Assembly (NCBI GenBank): GCA_964291465.2
Contig: OZ219941.1
Span: forward strand, 1 to 64,000
Reading direction: 5' to 3'
Source of the DNA: JAGWBJ01 sp964291465
GTDB lineage: Bacteria > Chloroflexota > Dehalococcoidia > Lucifugimonadales > JAGWBF01
DNA: 64,000 nucleotides
This document shows, one piece after another, positions 26,520 to 35,870 of this stretch (its first letter is position 1; every line of letters starts with the position of its first letter). Below the pieces are notes generated by a model. That model was not told the DNA's origin. It ran no database searches and saw only the letters and a program-made list of their open reading frames with translations. The position numbers and the translations under genes are program-made.

Positions 26520-27389
26520 TCAACTGTCGCCGGCGCGTACCCGCACGTCCACCGATAGAGAGACCTGTCCGGCTCCCTTGAAGACCCCTCGGATGGGGGA
26601 CACGTCCTGATAATCGCGGCCGACGGCTATCCGAACGTGGCGTTGGCCGGCCAGGCACCTGTTGGTCGGATCGAAGCCGATCCAGCCCAGGCCGGGCAGC
26701 CGGCACTCCACCCAGGCGTGGGTGGCCGTCTGCGGGGCCTCTTCACCGGCTGGCCCGTCGACGTACAGGTACCCCGAGACGTAGCGCGCCGGGATGTCCC
26801 AGGAGCGGGCGATGGTGGTCATCACGTGCGCGTAGTCCTGGCATACCCCCTGCCTGGACTGGAGGATGTGCTCAATGGGGGAGATGACCGACGTGCTCCC
26901 CGGAACGTACTGGAAGCTGTGGTACAGGGTGCCCGAAAGCCGCAGTATGGTCTCCAGCGGGTCGTCCCCAGCCCGGATGCCGACCTCGTCCACGAAGGCG
27001 GCGAGGGCGGGGGATGGGCGGGCGTAGTGGCTGGAGTGGGTGAAGTCCCAATAGTCGAAAGACTCCGTCCACGTCCGGATCTCCTCCCATGCGCCTGCGC
27101 CCAGGGACTCGGGCAGGGCGGCCTCGGGGGCCCGTTCGACGGTGGAGCGGGAGGTGACCTCCAGCCCTTCGTGCTCCCGGTCGATGTTCAGGACCTGCCT
27201 GGTGTTGCCGAAGACGTCCGTCTCGCTGTTCAGCGGCGCCGGGGGGTCCGTTGCCACCTCGAAGCTCAGGAGCCGCTGCCCGGCGTCGTCCCGGGGCTGA
27301 AGGCAGAGGGACAGCACACACTGCCGTACGGGTGAGGGATACAGGTAACGGGAGACGTGCTCGATTCGGTAGAGCACCGGGGCACCCAC
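26520..27389 (-). CDS. transglutaminase-like cysteine protease/amidase
   Basis: Transglutaminase-fold protein (289 residues) with the characteristic bacterial N-terminal beta domain (YRIEHVSRYLYPSPVRQ). The catalytic triad is visible as Cys in GVCQDYAHV, His in THAWVE and Asp in FDPTN. Such proteins cleave or transfer amide bonds. It is the third gene of a minus-strand set with an alpha-E protein (4-bp gap) and a circularly permuted ATP-grasp. This conserved trio is predicted in published comparative work to make and process a small peptide-like product; the product is unknown. Confidence 0.88.
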   Translation of the reverse strand: MGAPVLYRIEHVSRYLYPSPVRQCVLSLCLQPRDDAGQRLLSFEVATDPPAPLNSETDVFGNTRQVLNIDREHEGLEVTSRSTVERAPEAALPESLGAGAWEEIRTWTESFDYWDFTHSSHYARPSPALAAFVDEVGIRAGDDPLETILRLSGTLYHSFQYVPGSTSVISPIEHILQSRQGVCQDYAHVMTTIARSWDIPARYVSGYLYVDGPAGEEAPQTATHAWVECRLPGLGWIGFDPTNRCLAGQRHVRIAVGRDYQDVSPIRGVFKGAGQVSLSVDVRVRAGDS

Positions 27390-27393
27390 GGGG

Positions 27394-28362
27394 CTAGCTA
27401 CCCGGGAAGTCCTCTACCGCATAGTCGAAGTAGGCAGCAGTCACCAGATGGTGCAGCTCCAAGACGTACTGTCTCACCTGCCGCAGCAGCTCGTCCCGGT
27501 CCTCTCTATCGGGCCAGTCGTAGTGGATCAGGGCGGCCATGCGCCCGGCCAGGCGTCGAGCCGCGCCGCTGGCCTTGGCGTTGGGACCCGGGCCGATGGA
27601 TGCCAGGTCCGCCGCCGTCCTGTCCAGTGACCTGCACAAGGAGTCCGGAAGCAGCGGGTCCGTGGCCAGCAGGTCCAGCACCTGGCCCGGATGGACTTCC
27701 ACACTATAGATGCGGTTGTAGGCCTCGAAGGCATGGTAGAAGCGCAGCAGGGCCGTCCAGTCGGCATCGGTGTGCTCTCCGGCCTTCGAGTCCGCGGCCA
27801 GCTGGGACAGGAACAGAGCCGTGGAGAGCTGGGCGCGTTCGATGAAACAGCCGAGCTGCATGAACCGCCAGCCTTCGTCGCGATACATGGTGGCCCCGGC
27901 CACCCCGGAGAACCTGTTCATCTCCGCGGCCGTTTCCGCGTAGAAGCCCTCGGGAGAGGTGCGCCAGATGTCCTGTATGCCCAGCTTCTGGATGCGCAGG
28001 TAGGCCAGGTTGAGGCTGGTCCACAGCTCCTCGCTGATGCAGTGGCGCATCTGCCGGGCGTTCTCACGCCCCTGGGCGAAGCAGCTCCATATGGAATCGG
28101 GGTTGGAGCGCTCGAAGGTGAGGTCGTCGGCCAGGGTGTAGGAGTCGGCCAGGGTGAAGTCCTCGCTGGCCACCAGCTCGAGGCTGCCGCCGGGGGGTTC
28201 ACGGCTTATGCCGTCGTAGATGCGGCCCCAGCCTGCATGGATCTCCCGGATGGGACGGTCCACCAGGGCCTCGGCCTGCAAACGCAACAGCCGGCAGAGG
28301 AACTCCGCCCTTTCCAGGTAGCGACCCATCCAGTAGAGGCCCTGTGCGCTGCGAGCAAGCAA
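27394..28362 (-). CDS. alpha-E domain protein (DUF403)
   Basis: An all-helical protein of 322 residues with the N-terminal family motif LARSAQGLYWMGRYLERAE and internal HCISEELWTSLNLAY. Its biochemical role is not established. The family is almost always encoded with circularly permuted ATP-grasp and transglutaminase proteins, exactly as here (6-bp and 4-bp gaps), so it is presumed to act with them in the same peptide-forming pathway. Confidence 0.9.
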   Translation of the reverse strand: MLARSAQGLYWMGRYLERAEFLCRLLRLQAEALVDRPIREIHAGWGRIYDGISREPPGGSLELVASEDFTLADSYTLADDLTFERSNPDSIWSCFAQGRENARQMRHCISEELWTSLNLAYLRIQKLGIQDIWRTSPEGFYAETAAEMNRFSGVAGATMYRDEGWRFMQLGCFIERAQLSTALFLSQLAADSKAGEHTDADWTALLRFYHAFEAYNRIYSVEVHPGQVLDLLATDPLLPDSLCRSLDRTAADLASIGPGPNAKASGAARRLAGRMAALIHYDWPDREDRDELLRQVRQYVLELHHLVTAAYFDYAVEDFPGS

Positions 28363-28368
28363 TTCGGA

Positions 28369-29802
28369 TCAGTCTCCTAGCACCCAAAGATCTTTGCCTC
28401 CGCCGCCCTGGCTGGAGTTCACCACGAGGCTACCCCGGCGCAAAGCCACGCGGCAGAAGGCCCCCGGCACCATGCGGGTCTCGCGCCCGTGGAGCACGAA
28501 GGGACGGAGGTCCACATGGCGGGGCTCGAAGTTGTTGTCTATGAGGCACGGGGCGCGGGAGAGGGCAAGGACCGGCTGGGAGATGAAGTCGGCCGGGTTG
28601 GCCCGGACGCCCGCCGCATACTCCTCCCGCTCCTTGGGGGTCGCGTGGGGACCTATCAGCATCCCGTAGCCCCCGGACTCGCCCACCCGTTTCACCACCA
28701 GCTTGTCCAGATTGTCCAGGGTGTACTCCAGGTCTTCGGGCCGCCGGCAGAGGTAGGTCTCCACGTTGGACAGGATCGCCTCTTCTCCCAGGTAGTAACG
28801 GATCATGTCGGGCACGTAGGCGTATACGCTCTTGTCGTCGGCAACGCCGGTGCCGGGGGCGTTGACCAGGGCCACGTTCCCCAGCTTGTAGGCGTGGATG
28901 AGCCCCGGCACCCCCAGGAGGGAGTCCGGACGGAAGACCAGCGGGTCGATGAAGTCGTCGTCCACCCGGCGGTAGATGACGTCCACGCGGCGAAGCCCCG
29001 TGGTGGTGCGCATGTAGACGTGCCCGTCGTTCACCAGCAGGTCCCGGCCCTCCACCAGCTCGGCGCCGATCTCCCGGGCCAGGAACATGTGCTCGTAGAA
29101 GGCCGAGTTGTAGACTCCGGGGGTCAGGAGGGCGATGGACGGCTCGGACCGTCCGTTGGGGGCCAGCTCGCGGAGGGTGGTCAACAGCAGGCGCCCGTAG
29201 TGCTCCACCTCCTGCACGCGGGACCTTCGGTACAGACGCCGCAAGCTGGCCTTGACGGCCTTCCGGTTGGCGATCATGTAGGACACGCCGGAGGGCACGC
29301 GGAGGTTGTCTTCCAGCACCCGGAAGCCGTCGTTGGTCCTCACCAGGTCCGTGCCGCAGATGGCGACCCAGGTGCCCTGGGGCGCGGAAAAGCCCCGCAT
29401 CTCCACGCGGTACTGGGGGCATTCCCGCACCACGTCCACGGGAATCACGCCGTCTTCGATGATACGGGCCTCGCCATACACGTCTTCCAGAAAGCGGTTC
29501 AAGGCCTTGAGGCGCTGGGCCAGGCCCTTCTCCAGGAAGCTCCAATCGGCTGCGGATATCACGCGCGGGACGCAGTCGATGGGTATGATCCGCTCCTCAC
29601 CCTCATCGTCCCCGTAGACCGTGAAGGAGATGCCCTCATTGGAAAAGGAGCGGGTCACCCGTTCCTGGATGCTGCCCAACTCCTCACTCGACAGGCGGGT
29701 CAGGTCCTCGTGGAGCGGCTGGCAATGCTCCCTGGGCATGCCGTCCGGCTGGAACATCTCGTCGTATATGTACGGGTCAAGATTGTAGGTTTCGAACTTC
29801 AC
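28369..29802 (-). CDS. circularly permuted ATP-grasp amide ligase
   Basis: ATP-grasp protein with swapped domain order (DUF404/DUF407 type), 477 residues. The family motif PQGTWVAICGTDLVRTNDGFRVLEDNLRVPSG is present, as are DLRPFVLHG and a final SRGSLVVNSSQGGGGKD-like glycine-rich stretch. It should activate a carboxylate as acyl-phosphate and form an amide. It is the first gene of the three-gene operon and probably the one whose reaction defines the pathway. The 149 bp upstream show no clear promoter. Confidence 0.9.
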   Translation of the reverse strand: MKFETYNLDPYIYDEMFQPDGMPREHCQPLHEDLTRLSSEELGSIQERVTRSFSNEGISFTVYGDDEGEERIIPIDCVPRVISAADWSFLEKGLAQRLKALNRFLEDVYGEARIIEDGVIPVDVVRECPQYRVEMRGFSAPQGTWVAICGTDLVRTNDGFRVLEDNLRVPSGVSYMIANRKAVKASLRRLYRRSRVQEVEHYGRLLLTTLRELAPNGRSEPSIALLTPGVYNSAFYEHMFLAREIGAELVEGRDLLVNDGHVYMRTTTGLRRVDVIYRRVDDDFIDPLVFRPDSLLGVPGLIHAYKLGNVALVNAPGTGVADDKSVYAYVPDMIRYYLGEEAILSNVETYLCRRPEDLEYTLDNLDKLVVKRVGESGGYGMLIGPHATPKEREEYAAGVRANPADFISQPVLALSRAPCLIDNNFEPRHVDLRPFVLHGRETRMVPGAFCRVALRRGSLVVNSSQGGGGKDLWVLGD

Positions 29803-29951
29803 GGCATCAACTCGTTGCTCGAAGGCCTCTCGAGCACAATGAGACTCCCCGTAGTTGTCCCGGGTCCCGGCTTGCTGCCCATCACAATATCATACGACGG
29901 CCCTTGACGGCCATAAGTCGACCGCGGCCTAGTCGTCACGGTGGCGTGCTC

Positions 29952-32189
29952 CTACGGTTCCGTAGCTTCGGGGTCCCCTTCCGCGGCCGGCGCCTCGCCT
30001 CCACCCGCCGTCACCGCGGCGCCCTGGGCCGCCTCTTCGCCTTCCTCGGATAGCGTCGGGGGCGGGACCAGCGGCAGCTCCACGGTCATGACCGTGAACT
30101 GCCCCGGCTCCGACTCCACCCGAATGGTTCCGCCGTGCTTTCGGACAATGTCGGCGCACATGGCCAGGCCCAGCCCCGTCCCCTGGTCGGTTGGCTTGGT
30201 GGTGAAGAAGGGGAGGAAGATCTTCTCTATGACTTCCGGTGGCATGCCGCTTCCGTTGTCCCGGATTCCGATCTCCACGTGGTCTTCCAGCCGCTTGGTG
30301 GTCAGCAACAGCGTGGGCATATAGCCCCCGTTCGTTCCCGCGGTTTCCCGGCGTTTCTGGTCGGTGGCGTAGCAGGCGTTGCTCACCATGTTCAAGAAGA
30401 CCCGGCCCATCTCCTGGGGGATGACCTCGAGCTGGCCCATCTCCGGATCGAGGTCCTGCTGCAGGTCCAGCTGGAAGTCGGGGTCGGTGGCCCGGGCGCT
30501 GTGGTAGGCGAGGCGGGCGTGTTCATCGAGGAGGTTGTTGATGTCGGTAGCCTGTATGCCTCCCGCGTCTCTACCCATCTGGAGCATGTCGTGGACTATC
30601 CGGTTGGCCCGTTCGCCGTGGGAGCGGATGCGTCCCAGATTGTCCCTCAGGTCCCCGAATATGTCCTCGACCAGCCCCGACTGCTCTTCGGGCAGGGCCA
30701 CGCCCTCCTCCTGCAGGACCTCCTGCAGCTCCTCGATGAGCTCCTGGGAGACCTCGGAGAAGTTGTTGACGAAGTTCAGCGGGTTTCGTATCTCGTGGGC
30801 CACACCGGCCGTCAACTCACCCAGGGCGGCCAGCTTCTCGCGCATGACGATCTGGTCCTGGGCCCGCCGGAGGTCTTCCAGCACGCTCTCCAGCTCCTCG
30901 TTCTTTTCGCCAAGCTCGTTTGCCAGCTTTTCCACCAGGTTGAGGCGCTGCACCTCCAGGGCGTGCTTCCGGAACACCTCTAAGGCGGCGCCCATCTCGG
31001 CCACTTCGTCCCTGCCGTCCAGCTCCACCTGGGCCTCCAGGTCCCCGCCGGCCATGCGCCGCATCCAGTCGGACAAGAGCTTGAGGCGTCGCACCAGGAT
31101 CCGGCCGACGAAGAGCCAGGCGATGAGGGCGCCCCCGGCGATGCTTATGCCGCTGATGACTATCAGAAGGGTGCGGCCCGTGAATATCGCCTGGCTGGAT
31201 GCCTCGGTCGCCCCCTGGGCGCTCAGGCGGGCCGCCCCGACCTGGCTGTTGACGTCCCGTAGCATGTCGATGGCGATCTCGCGGTTGCTGGTGAGGAGCT
31301 CTCGTTGGGTCTGCTCCAACGTGAGCCGGGATGCCAGCAGGTCGAACCCGTCGTTGTCGCCGATGCCCAGGGCGAACAGCCGGTCGAAGATGGGCGATAC
31401 GGTCTCGTGATGCGGGGACCCTGCCAGGGCGATCAGGTTGCGGTTGATGCGGCCCCTGGCAGCCTCGAACCGTTCCCGCAGGGGCTCGATTAGGGACGCG
31501 TTGGAGATGGTGAAGGCGTTGGCCAGCAGCTCCATGGCGATGTTGGCGTCCACCTGGATCTGGGCCAGGTTTCTGTAGTAGCCGATCTCCTTCTCCGACA
31601 TGTGCTGGTTACGGTTCACCGGGCGCTCGCCCCGGCTGCGGTAGCCCTTAATCACGTAGAAGAGCTGGTCGTCGATGGCCTTGACGAGCTTGGCGTCCAG
31701 ATCGGTGCGCTCATCGGTGAGCTGGCGAGCAAGGACTTGGGCTTCGTCGTCCAGCGTGAAGGTATCCGAGGTGGCCTTCTTGATCTCCTCGATGTTCTGG
31801 TTCAGCCTGTCGGCGTTGCCGCGGATCCTCCTGAAGCTCTCCTCCTCGGCGCCCGCCTGCTCCAGGAGGGTGAGCTGTCCCTCGAAGTTCCTGTACGAAT
31901 CGTCGATGTCCATCACGACGCCATCGAACTCTTCGACGGTGGACGAGGCGGTGAGGCGCGGGGCGGCGGCCACCAGCTCGGCGCTGTACCGGGAGACGCC
32001 AAAAGATGCTGCCATCTCGGGTATGCTGCTGTCGTTCACCTGCGTCTGAGCATCGCCCACCCGGTTGAAGGACAGCCAGCCCACGACGCTGGCGCACACA
32101 GTCAGTGCGATGGCTCCCCAGATGGCGATGTGGAGCTGGGTGGAGATGCGTGTGTGGCTGTCCCACAGCTGCTTCAGGCGTTCTCTCAT
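29952..32189 (-). CDS. sensor histidine kinase with long periplasmic helical domain
   Basis: A 745-residue sensor. Membrane helices lie at about 19-41 and 339-364, enclosing a 300-residue extracytoplasmic domain that looks mainly helical. A HAMP domain (about 361-415) and coiled coil follow. The phosphoacceptor is His465 in GVAHEIRNPLNFVNNFSE, and the ATPase boxes are NMVSNACYAT, DNGSGMP and GTGLGLAM. The C-terminal tail is acidic and Ala/Pro-rich. Its start overlaps the stop of the upstream binding-protein gene by 4 bp, so the two are probably coupled as ligand receptor and kinase, in the manner of TorT/TorS or LuxP/LuxQ. Confidence 0.92.
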   Translation of the reverse strand: MRERLKQLWDSHTRISTQLHIAIWGAIALTVCASVVGWLSFNRVGDAQTQVNDSSIPEMAASFGVSRYSAELVAAAPRLTASSTVEEFDGVVMDIDDSYRNFEGQLTLLEQAGAEEESFRRIRGNADRLNQNIEEIKKATSDTFTLDDEAQVLARQLTDERTDLDAKLVKAIDDQLFYVIKGYRSRGERPVNRNQHMSEKEIGYYRNLAQIQVDANIAMELLANAFTISNASLIEPLRERFEAARGRINRNLIALAGSPHHETVSPIFDRLFALGIGDNDGFDLLASRLTLEQTQRELLTSNREIAIDMLRDVNSQVGAARLSAQGATEASSQAIFTGRTLLIVISGISIAGGALIAWLFVGRILVRRLKLLSDWMRRMAGGDLEAQVELDGRDEVAEMGAALEVFRKHALEVQRLNLVEKLANELGEKNEELESVLEDLRRAQDQIVMREKLAALGELTAGVAHEIRNPLNFVNNFSEVSQELIEELQEVLQEEGVALPEEQSGLVEDIFGDLRDNLGRIRSHGERANRIVHDMLQMGRDAGGIQATDINNLLDEHARLAYHSARATDPDFQLDLQQDLDPEMGQLEVIPQEMGRVFLNMVSNACYATDQKRRETAGTNGGYMPTLLLTTKRLEDHVEIGIRDNGSGMPPEVIEKIFLPFFTTKPTDQGTGLGLAMCADIVRKHGGTIRVESEPGQFTVMTVELPLVPPPTLSEEGEEAAQGAAVTAGGGEAPAAEGDPEATEP

Positions 32190-33490
32190 CGCGCCATGTC
32201 CCGCAGGGTCTCGATGGCCCGGTAGCCGCCGTCCTCGCCGATCACCGTCAAAAATACCCTGTCGGAGCCCTGGTTGTCATCTTCTCCTGCGTAGAGGAGG
32301 TCGAACCCGTCCAGGTCGTCGCTGGCGGCGCGAAGACCCTCGAGAAAACAGGGCCGGTCGAGCTCGGGCCCGCACCTCTCCAGGCCGGCGATGGCCAGGC
32401 GCCCGGCCAGGTAGCCCTCCAGGGAGACGAAGCCGGCCTCCGCATCGGGGTAGCTGGCCTCGAGGGCGGCCACGTAGTCGTGGACTACGGGCGGCGAGTC
32501 CTCGGACGGCTCCGGGAAGGGGACCACCTGGGTGACGTAGACCCCCTCGCCGTTGTCGCCCAGGGCCCCGGCCAGGGCGTTGCTGCCCACGAAGGAGATG
32601 GTCATGAACACGGTGGTCGTACCCAGATGCCGGGCCCATAGGATGAGCTCGGCCACCGGCTGGTAGGCGCCCACTATTATCACCGCCTGGGGCTCCCCGC
32701 GGTTCAGGTCCAGGAGGCCGGTCTTGACGGCCAGGGTGTTGCGGGTGTACACGCCCACGGAGGCTGGCTCCATTCCCCGCCGCTCCAGGGCGGCCAGCAC
32801 GCCATTGTAGCCGGCCCGGCCGTAGGAGTCGTCCTGGTACATCACGCTGATGCGCCTCATACTCAGGTCCTCGGTGAGCCGGTCGACCATCTCCTCGGTC
32901 TCCTGATTGTAGGAAGCCCGCAGGTTGATCACGGCGTTGAGCTCGGGGTCCCGCAGCAGGGCCGCCCCGGTGAAGGGGGCAATATAGGGAACGCCCCAGG
33001 CCTCGGTCACGGGTACCGCCGACCGGGACGTGGGCGTGCCCACGGCGCCGATGAGGGCGAAGACCCCGTCCTCTTCGATGAGCTTGGTGGTGTTGGCGAT
33101 GGCGGCCTCGGGCTCGTAGGCGTCGTCCTCGGACTTCAGGTGGAGCTGTCTGCCATAGACGCCGCCCGCGGCGTTCACCTCTTCGAAGGCGGCCAGGATG
33201 CCCCTTTGCATATTGATTCCAAGCTCCCGGGCGGGGCCGCTAAAGGCGGCAGACTGACCGAAGGTAACGCTGTTGTCGGCGACGCCCGATTCCATCATGA
33301 CAAAGGGGGCGGTGGCCGCAGGGGTGGGGGTGGACTCCAGGCCTTCGTCCAAGGGTGTGGCGCTACCGGTGGTGTCGACACGGCCCAGGAAGACCCAGAT
33401 AAGCATGCTCACGGCGAAGGTCAGGAGAACCCCGCCCACGATGCCGAACACAAAGAGTATGTCGGTTGGTACTCTGGGGAGCCCCTTCAC
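32186..33490 (-). CDS. membrane-tethered type-1 periplasmic binding protein (ligand sensor)
   Basis: A 434-residue protein with a single N-terminal helix (residues 11-36, ILFVFGIVGG...) that looks like a signal anchor, then a branched-chain-amino-acid/amide-type binding domain. Motifs are VTFGQSAAFSGPARELGINMQRGILAAFEEVNAAGGVYGR and FALIGAVGTPTSRSAVPV, both typical of Peripla_BP_6. No permease or ATPase genes accompany it. Instead it is coupled by 4-bp overlaps to an RsbW-like kinase upstream and a histidine kinase downstream. A sensory rather than transport role is therefore likely. Confidence 0.85.
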   Translation of the reverse strand: MKGLPRVPTDILFVFGIVGGVLLTFAVSMLIWVFLGRVDTTGSATPLDEGLESTPTPAATAPFVMMESGVADNSVTFGQSAAFSGPARELGINMQRGILAAFEEVNAAGGVYGRQLHLKSEDDAYEPEAAIANTTKLIEEDGVFALIGAVGTPTSRSAVPVTEAWGVPYIAPFTGAALLRDPELNAVINLRASYNQETEEMVDRLTEDLSMRRISVMYQDDSYGRAGYNGVLAALERRGMEPASVGVYTRNTLAVKTGLLDLNRGEPQAVIIVGAYQPVAELILWARHLGTTTVFMTISFVGSNALAGALGDNGEGVYVTQVVPFPEPSEDSPPVVHDYVAALEASYPDAEAGFVSLEGYLAGRLAIAGLERCGPELDRPCFLEGLRAASDDLDGFDLLYAGEDDNQGSDRVFLTVIGEDGGYRAIETLRDMAR

Positions 33491-33906
33491 CCGATCCTAC
33501 GCTTGACCAGAATCAGATGGTTTTTTCCATCTTCCCGCGTATACCGCCACTCATCCATCATCGTACGCACCAGGTAGACGCCAAGGCCGCCGATTGCCCT
33601 GTCGCCCAGGTCACCGGTCACGTTGGGCTCCGGCGCCTCGGTGAACGGATCGAAGGGCTTGCCGTCGTCGGTAATCTCGATGGTCAGGACCTCGGTGTCC
33701 GAGGTCAGTCTGATGTCGACCTCGTGCTCACCGCCGTCGTGCCCGTAGTTCAAAACGTTGAGCCACAGCTCCTCGAGGACCAGATTGACCTGGAAAGTGA
33801 GGTTTGGGGGCCAGTCATCCTCCGCCCCGAAGTCCTCCACCGCGGCTGAGAGGCGGTCCAGCTCCTCCAGCCTGGTCTCCACCGTCAGGTCCAGCGTGGC
33901 GCTCAA
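33487..33906 (-). CDS. RsbW-like serine kinase / anti-sigma factor
   Basis: A GHKL ATP-binding protein of 139 residues, as in RsbW/SpoIIAB anti-sigma kinases. The N box is VNLVLEELWLNVLNYG, the G1 box ITDDGKPFDPF, and the G2 region GGLGVYLVRTMMDE. Such kinases phosphorylate a STAS anti-anti-sigma protein and hold a sigma factor or other partner. The STAS gene and a PP2C phosphatase lie just upstream in the same operon. No sigma-factor gene is in the window. Confidence 0.9.
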   Translation of the reverse strand: MSATLDLTVETRLEELDRLSAAVEDFGAEDDWPPNLTFQVNLVLEELWLNVLNYGHDGGEHEVDIRLTSDTEVLTIEITDDGKPFDPFTEAPEPNVTGDLGDRAIGGLGVYLVRTMMDEWRYTREDGKNHLILVKRRIG

Positions 33907-35075
33907 GAGGACCTCTCACAGCAGAGGGCCAGACACGTGATGTCGTCGGACTGGGGTGTCTCGCCCGCGAAGGTGTTGACGGCCTCGAAGACCAGCGCCG
34001 TGGCTTTCTCGGGGTCCTGGGGTGGCTCGGCTTCGAACTGCTGGCACACGGTGTCCAGGCCGAACTGCTCTCCATCGCCGTTCATGGCCTCGGTCACACC
34101 GTCGGTGTAGAAGATGACCGTGTCCCCCGGGGACAGGGTGACCGTGTTCTGCTTGTACTCCAGGCCGGGCGCAACCCCCAAAGCCACCCCGTCGGTGAGG
34201 GGCAGCAGGGTGGAAGTCCCGTCCTCGTGGATCACCAGCGGGCTGTTGTGGCCCCCGTTGGCGTAGGTCAGCTCTCGGTTGGAGGGATCGTATACGGCGT
34301 AGACGACGGTGACGAACATGGCGCCGTCGTTGTTCTCCATCAGCAGGTCGTTGACTTCGCCCAGCACATGGCCCGGGCTGCCAACGCCGATGGCCGCGCC
34401 CTTGAGCAAGGTGCGGCTGGACATCATAAACAGGGCGGCGGGGACGCCCTTGTCGGACACGTCGGCAACGGCGAGCCCCATTCGGCCCCCGTCGAGCTGT
34501 ATCACGTCGAAGAAGTCGCCCCCCACGTTGCGCGCCGCCTGCATCTTGCCGTACACCCTGTAGCCCTTGCTGGCGGGAAACCTGGTGGGGAGGATGGACT
34601 GCTGCATTCCCCTGGCGACATCCAGCTCGTTCTGCAGGGCCACCAGCTTGTCGCGGGACTGGAGGGCCTCGCGCCACTCGATCATGTTCTGCAGGGTCCG
34701 GTCTATGGTCACCTGCAGGTCTTCGAAGTCCACGGGTTTGGTTACGAAGTCGAAGGCGCCGCGGTTCATGGCCGTGCGTATGTTCTTCATGTCGCCATAC
34801 GCGGAGATTATGACCGAGCGTATGTCGGGGTCCACCTTGGGTATCTGCTCCAGCAGGGTGAGGCCGTCCATCTGGGGCATGTTGATGTCCGAGAGGACCA
34901 TGTCGATCTCTTCGTCCTCTTCCAGCTTTTCCAGAGCCTCCACGCCGTTCCGGGCGAAGACGAACTTGTAGCGGCCCGATCGGATGTTCCGGCGCATACG
35001 CTGCAGCATGAGGGGCTCCAGGTCCGGCTCATCGTCGACCACCAGTATCTTGTACGGCTCTTGCATAGCTACCAT
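33903..35075 (-). CDS. response regulator with PP2C/SpoIIE phosphatase output (RsbU-like)
   Basis: The N-terminal receiver domain has the acidic pocket VVDDEPD, phosphoacceptor Asp63 in LSDINMP, Ser/Thr in IISAYG and Lys in VTKPVDF. A short linker helix leads to a PP2C-type phosphatase domain (about 150-390) with GGDFFDVIQLDGGRMGLAVADVSDKGVPAAL and the late metal motif DDITCLALC. Phosphorylation by the histidine kinase of the same operon should control dephosphorylation of the STAS protein. AGGAGGGG lies nine bases before the ATG. Confidence 0.92.
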   Translation of the reverse strand: MVAMQEPYKILVVDDEPDLEPLMLQRMRRNIRSGRYKFVFARNGVEALEKLEEDEEIDMVLSDINMPQMDGLTLLEQIPKVDPDIRSVIISAYGDMKNIRTAMNRGAFDFVTKPVDFEDLQVTIDRTLQNMIEWREALQSRDKLVALQNELDVARGMQQSILPTRFPASKGYRVYGKMQAARNVGGDFFDVIQLDGGRMGLAVADVSDKGVPAALFMMSSRTLLKGAAIGVGSPGHVLGEVNDLLMENNDGAMFVTVVYAVYDPSNRELTYANGGHNSPLVIHEDGTSTLLPLTDGVALGVAPGLEYKQNTVTLSPGDTVIFYTDGVTEAMNGDGEQFGLDTVCQQFEAEPPQDPEKATALVFEAVNTFAGETPQSDDITCLALCCERSS

Positions 35076-35162
35076 CGCGCGGCACCCCTCCTGGGTCTGC
35101 CCAGCTCCTCCTAGTGTAGGATGCGAAACAAAGACAATGCCTGCTAAAGGCCCGGACCGGCT

Positions 35163-35501
35163 TTAGTCGTTGAACGAGGCCAGGGCATCAGCCCGGGAGG
35201 GGTGAATGGAGATAATCTTGTCGAAGCCGCTGATCTCGAAGACCTCCTGGATCGGCTCGGAAAGCGAGCAGACCGCGAACTTTGCGTTCTGGTTTCGCAG
35301 GTTCTTGGCCGTCAGCAGGATCACCCGAAGGCCCGCGCTACTGATATAGGACAACTCCTCCATGTCCAGGATCACAGCGGTCTCGCTCTCGTCTATGGCG
35401 GCCTCCAAGTCCGCTTGGAACTCGCGGGCATTGGTGCCGTCGACCCTCCCGTCCGTCTTGGCGATTAACGTGGTCCCCTGTCGCTCGGTGCTAACTCCCA
35501 T
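35163..35501 (-). CDS. STAS-domain anti-anti-sigma factor
   Basis: A 112-residue STAS protein of the SpoIIAA/RsbV type. The phosphorylatable serine is expected in MEELSYISSAGLRVILL, and the N-terminal strand is TLIAKTDGRVDGTNA. ATG 35501 is chosen because AAAGGAGAT precedes it by seven bases and the length is right; the frame is open 38 codons further. It is the promoter-proximal gene of the five-gene signalling operon, 87 bp before the phosphatase gene. Confidence 0.9.
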   Translation of the reverse strand: MGVSTERQGTTLIAKTDGRVDGTNAREFQADLEAAIDESETAVILDMEELSYISSAGLRVILLTAKNLRNQNAKFAVCSLSEPIQEVFEISGFDKIISIHPSRADALASFND

Positions 35502-35648
35502 CGGGTGTATCTCCTTTAATGGTACGGCCATACCTCTGGCTGTCGCACCAGTTTCATCACGACCCATCCCTATCCGATCAGTCTTCATGGTAAGACTCTC
35601 GCGACAAAAGGACAAGTCTCTGCCAGGAGGGCTGTCCCGCAGTGTATT

Positions 35649-35654
35649 CCATTA
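35649..35654 (-). promoter_or_regulatory. -10 element upstream of the signalling operon
   Basis: On the minus strand a perfect TATAAT lies about 150 bp before the STAS start. A TTGACG is present but only 10 bp away, too close to be its -35. The assignment is tentative. Confidence 0.35.
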
Positions 35655-35870
35655 TACAGGTATTTTCGTCAATGGCGAATATGTTCGCGGCGGGAAGTGC
35701 GAAACTGCGGGGTAGGATCGAATGGCCCCCGGGGGCGATGGAGGCTGCCGGCGGGGGTGACACCGTCTCCGGGCGGGAGTATCATCCCGGTATTCGGGGG
35801 AACGCCGGCCCGGTCCGGATAGCCAAGGCCAACGGCCCCCAACGGCAGGACCGGAGGAGGAGGAACGGAG

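Noticed and set aside
35720..35870. Possible guanidine riboswitch upstream of the DUF1989/urease operon
   Set aside because: I looked for the conserved ykkC-type segments and for paired ACGR hairpins. Only small unrelated hairpins are present, so no riboswitch is claimed.
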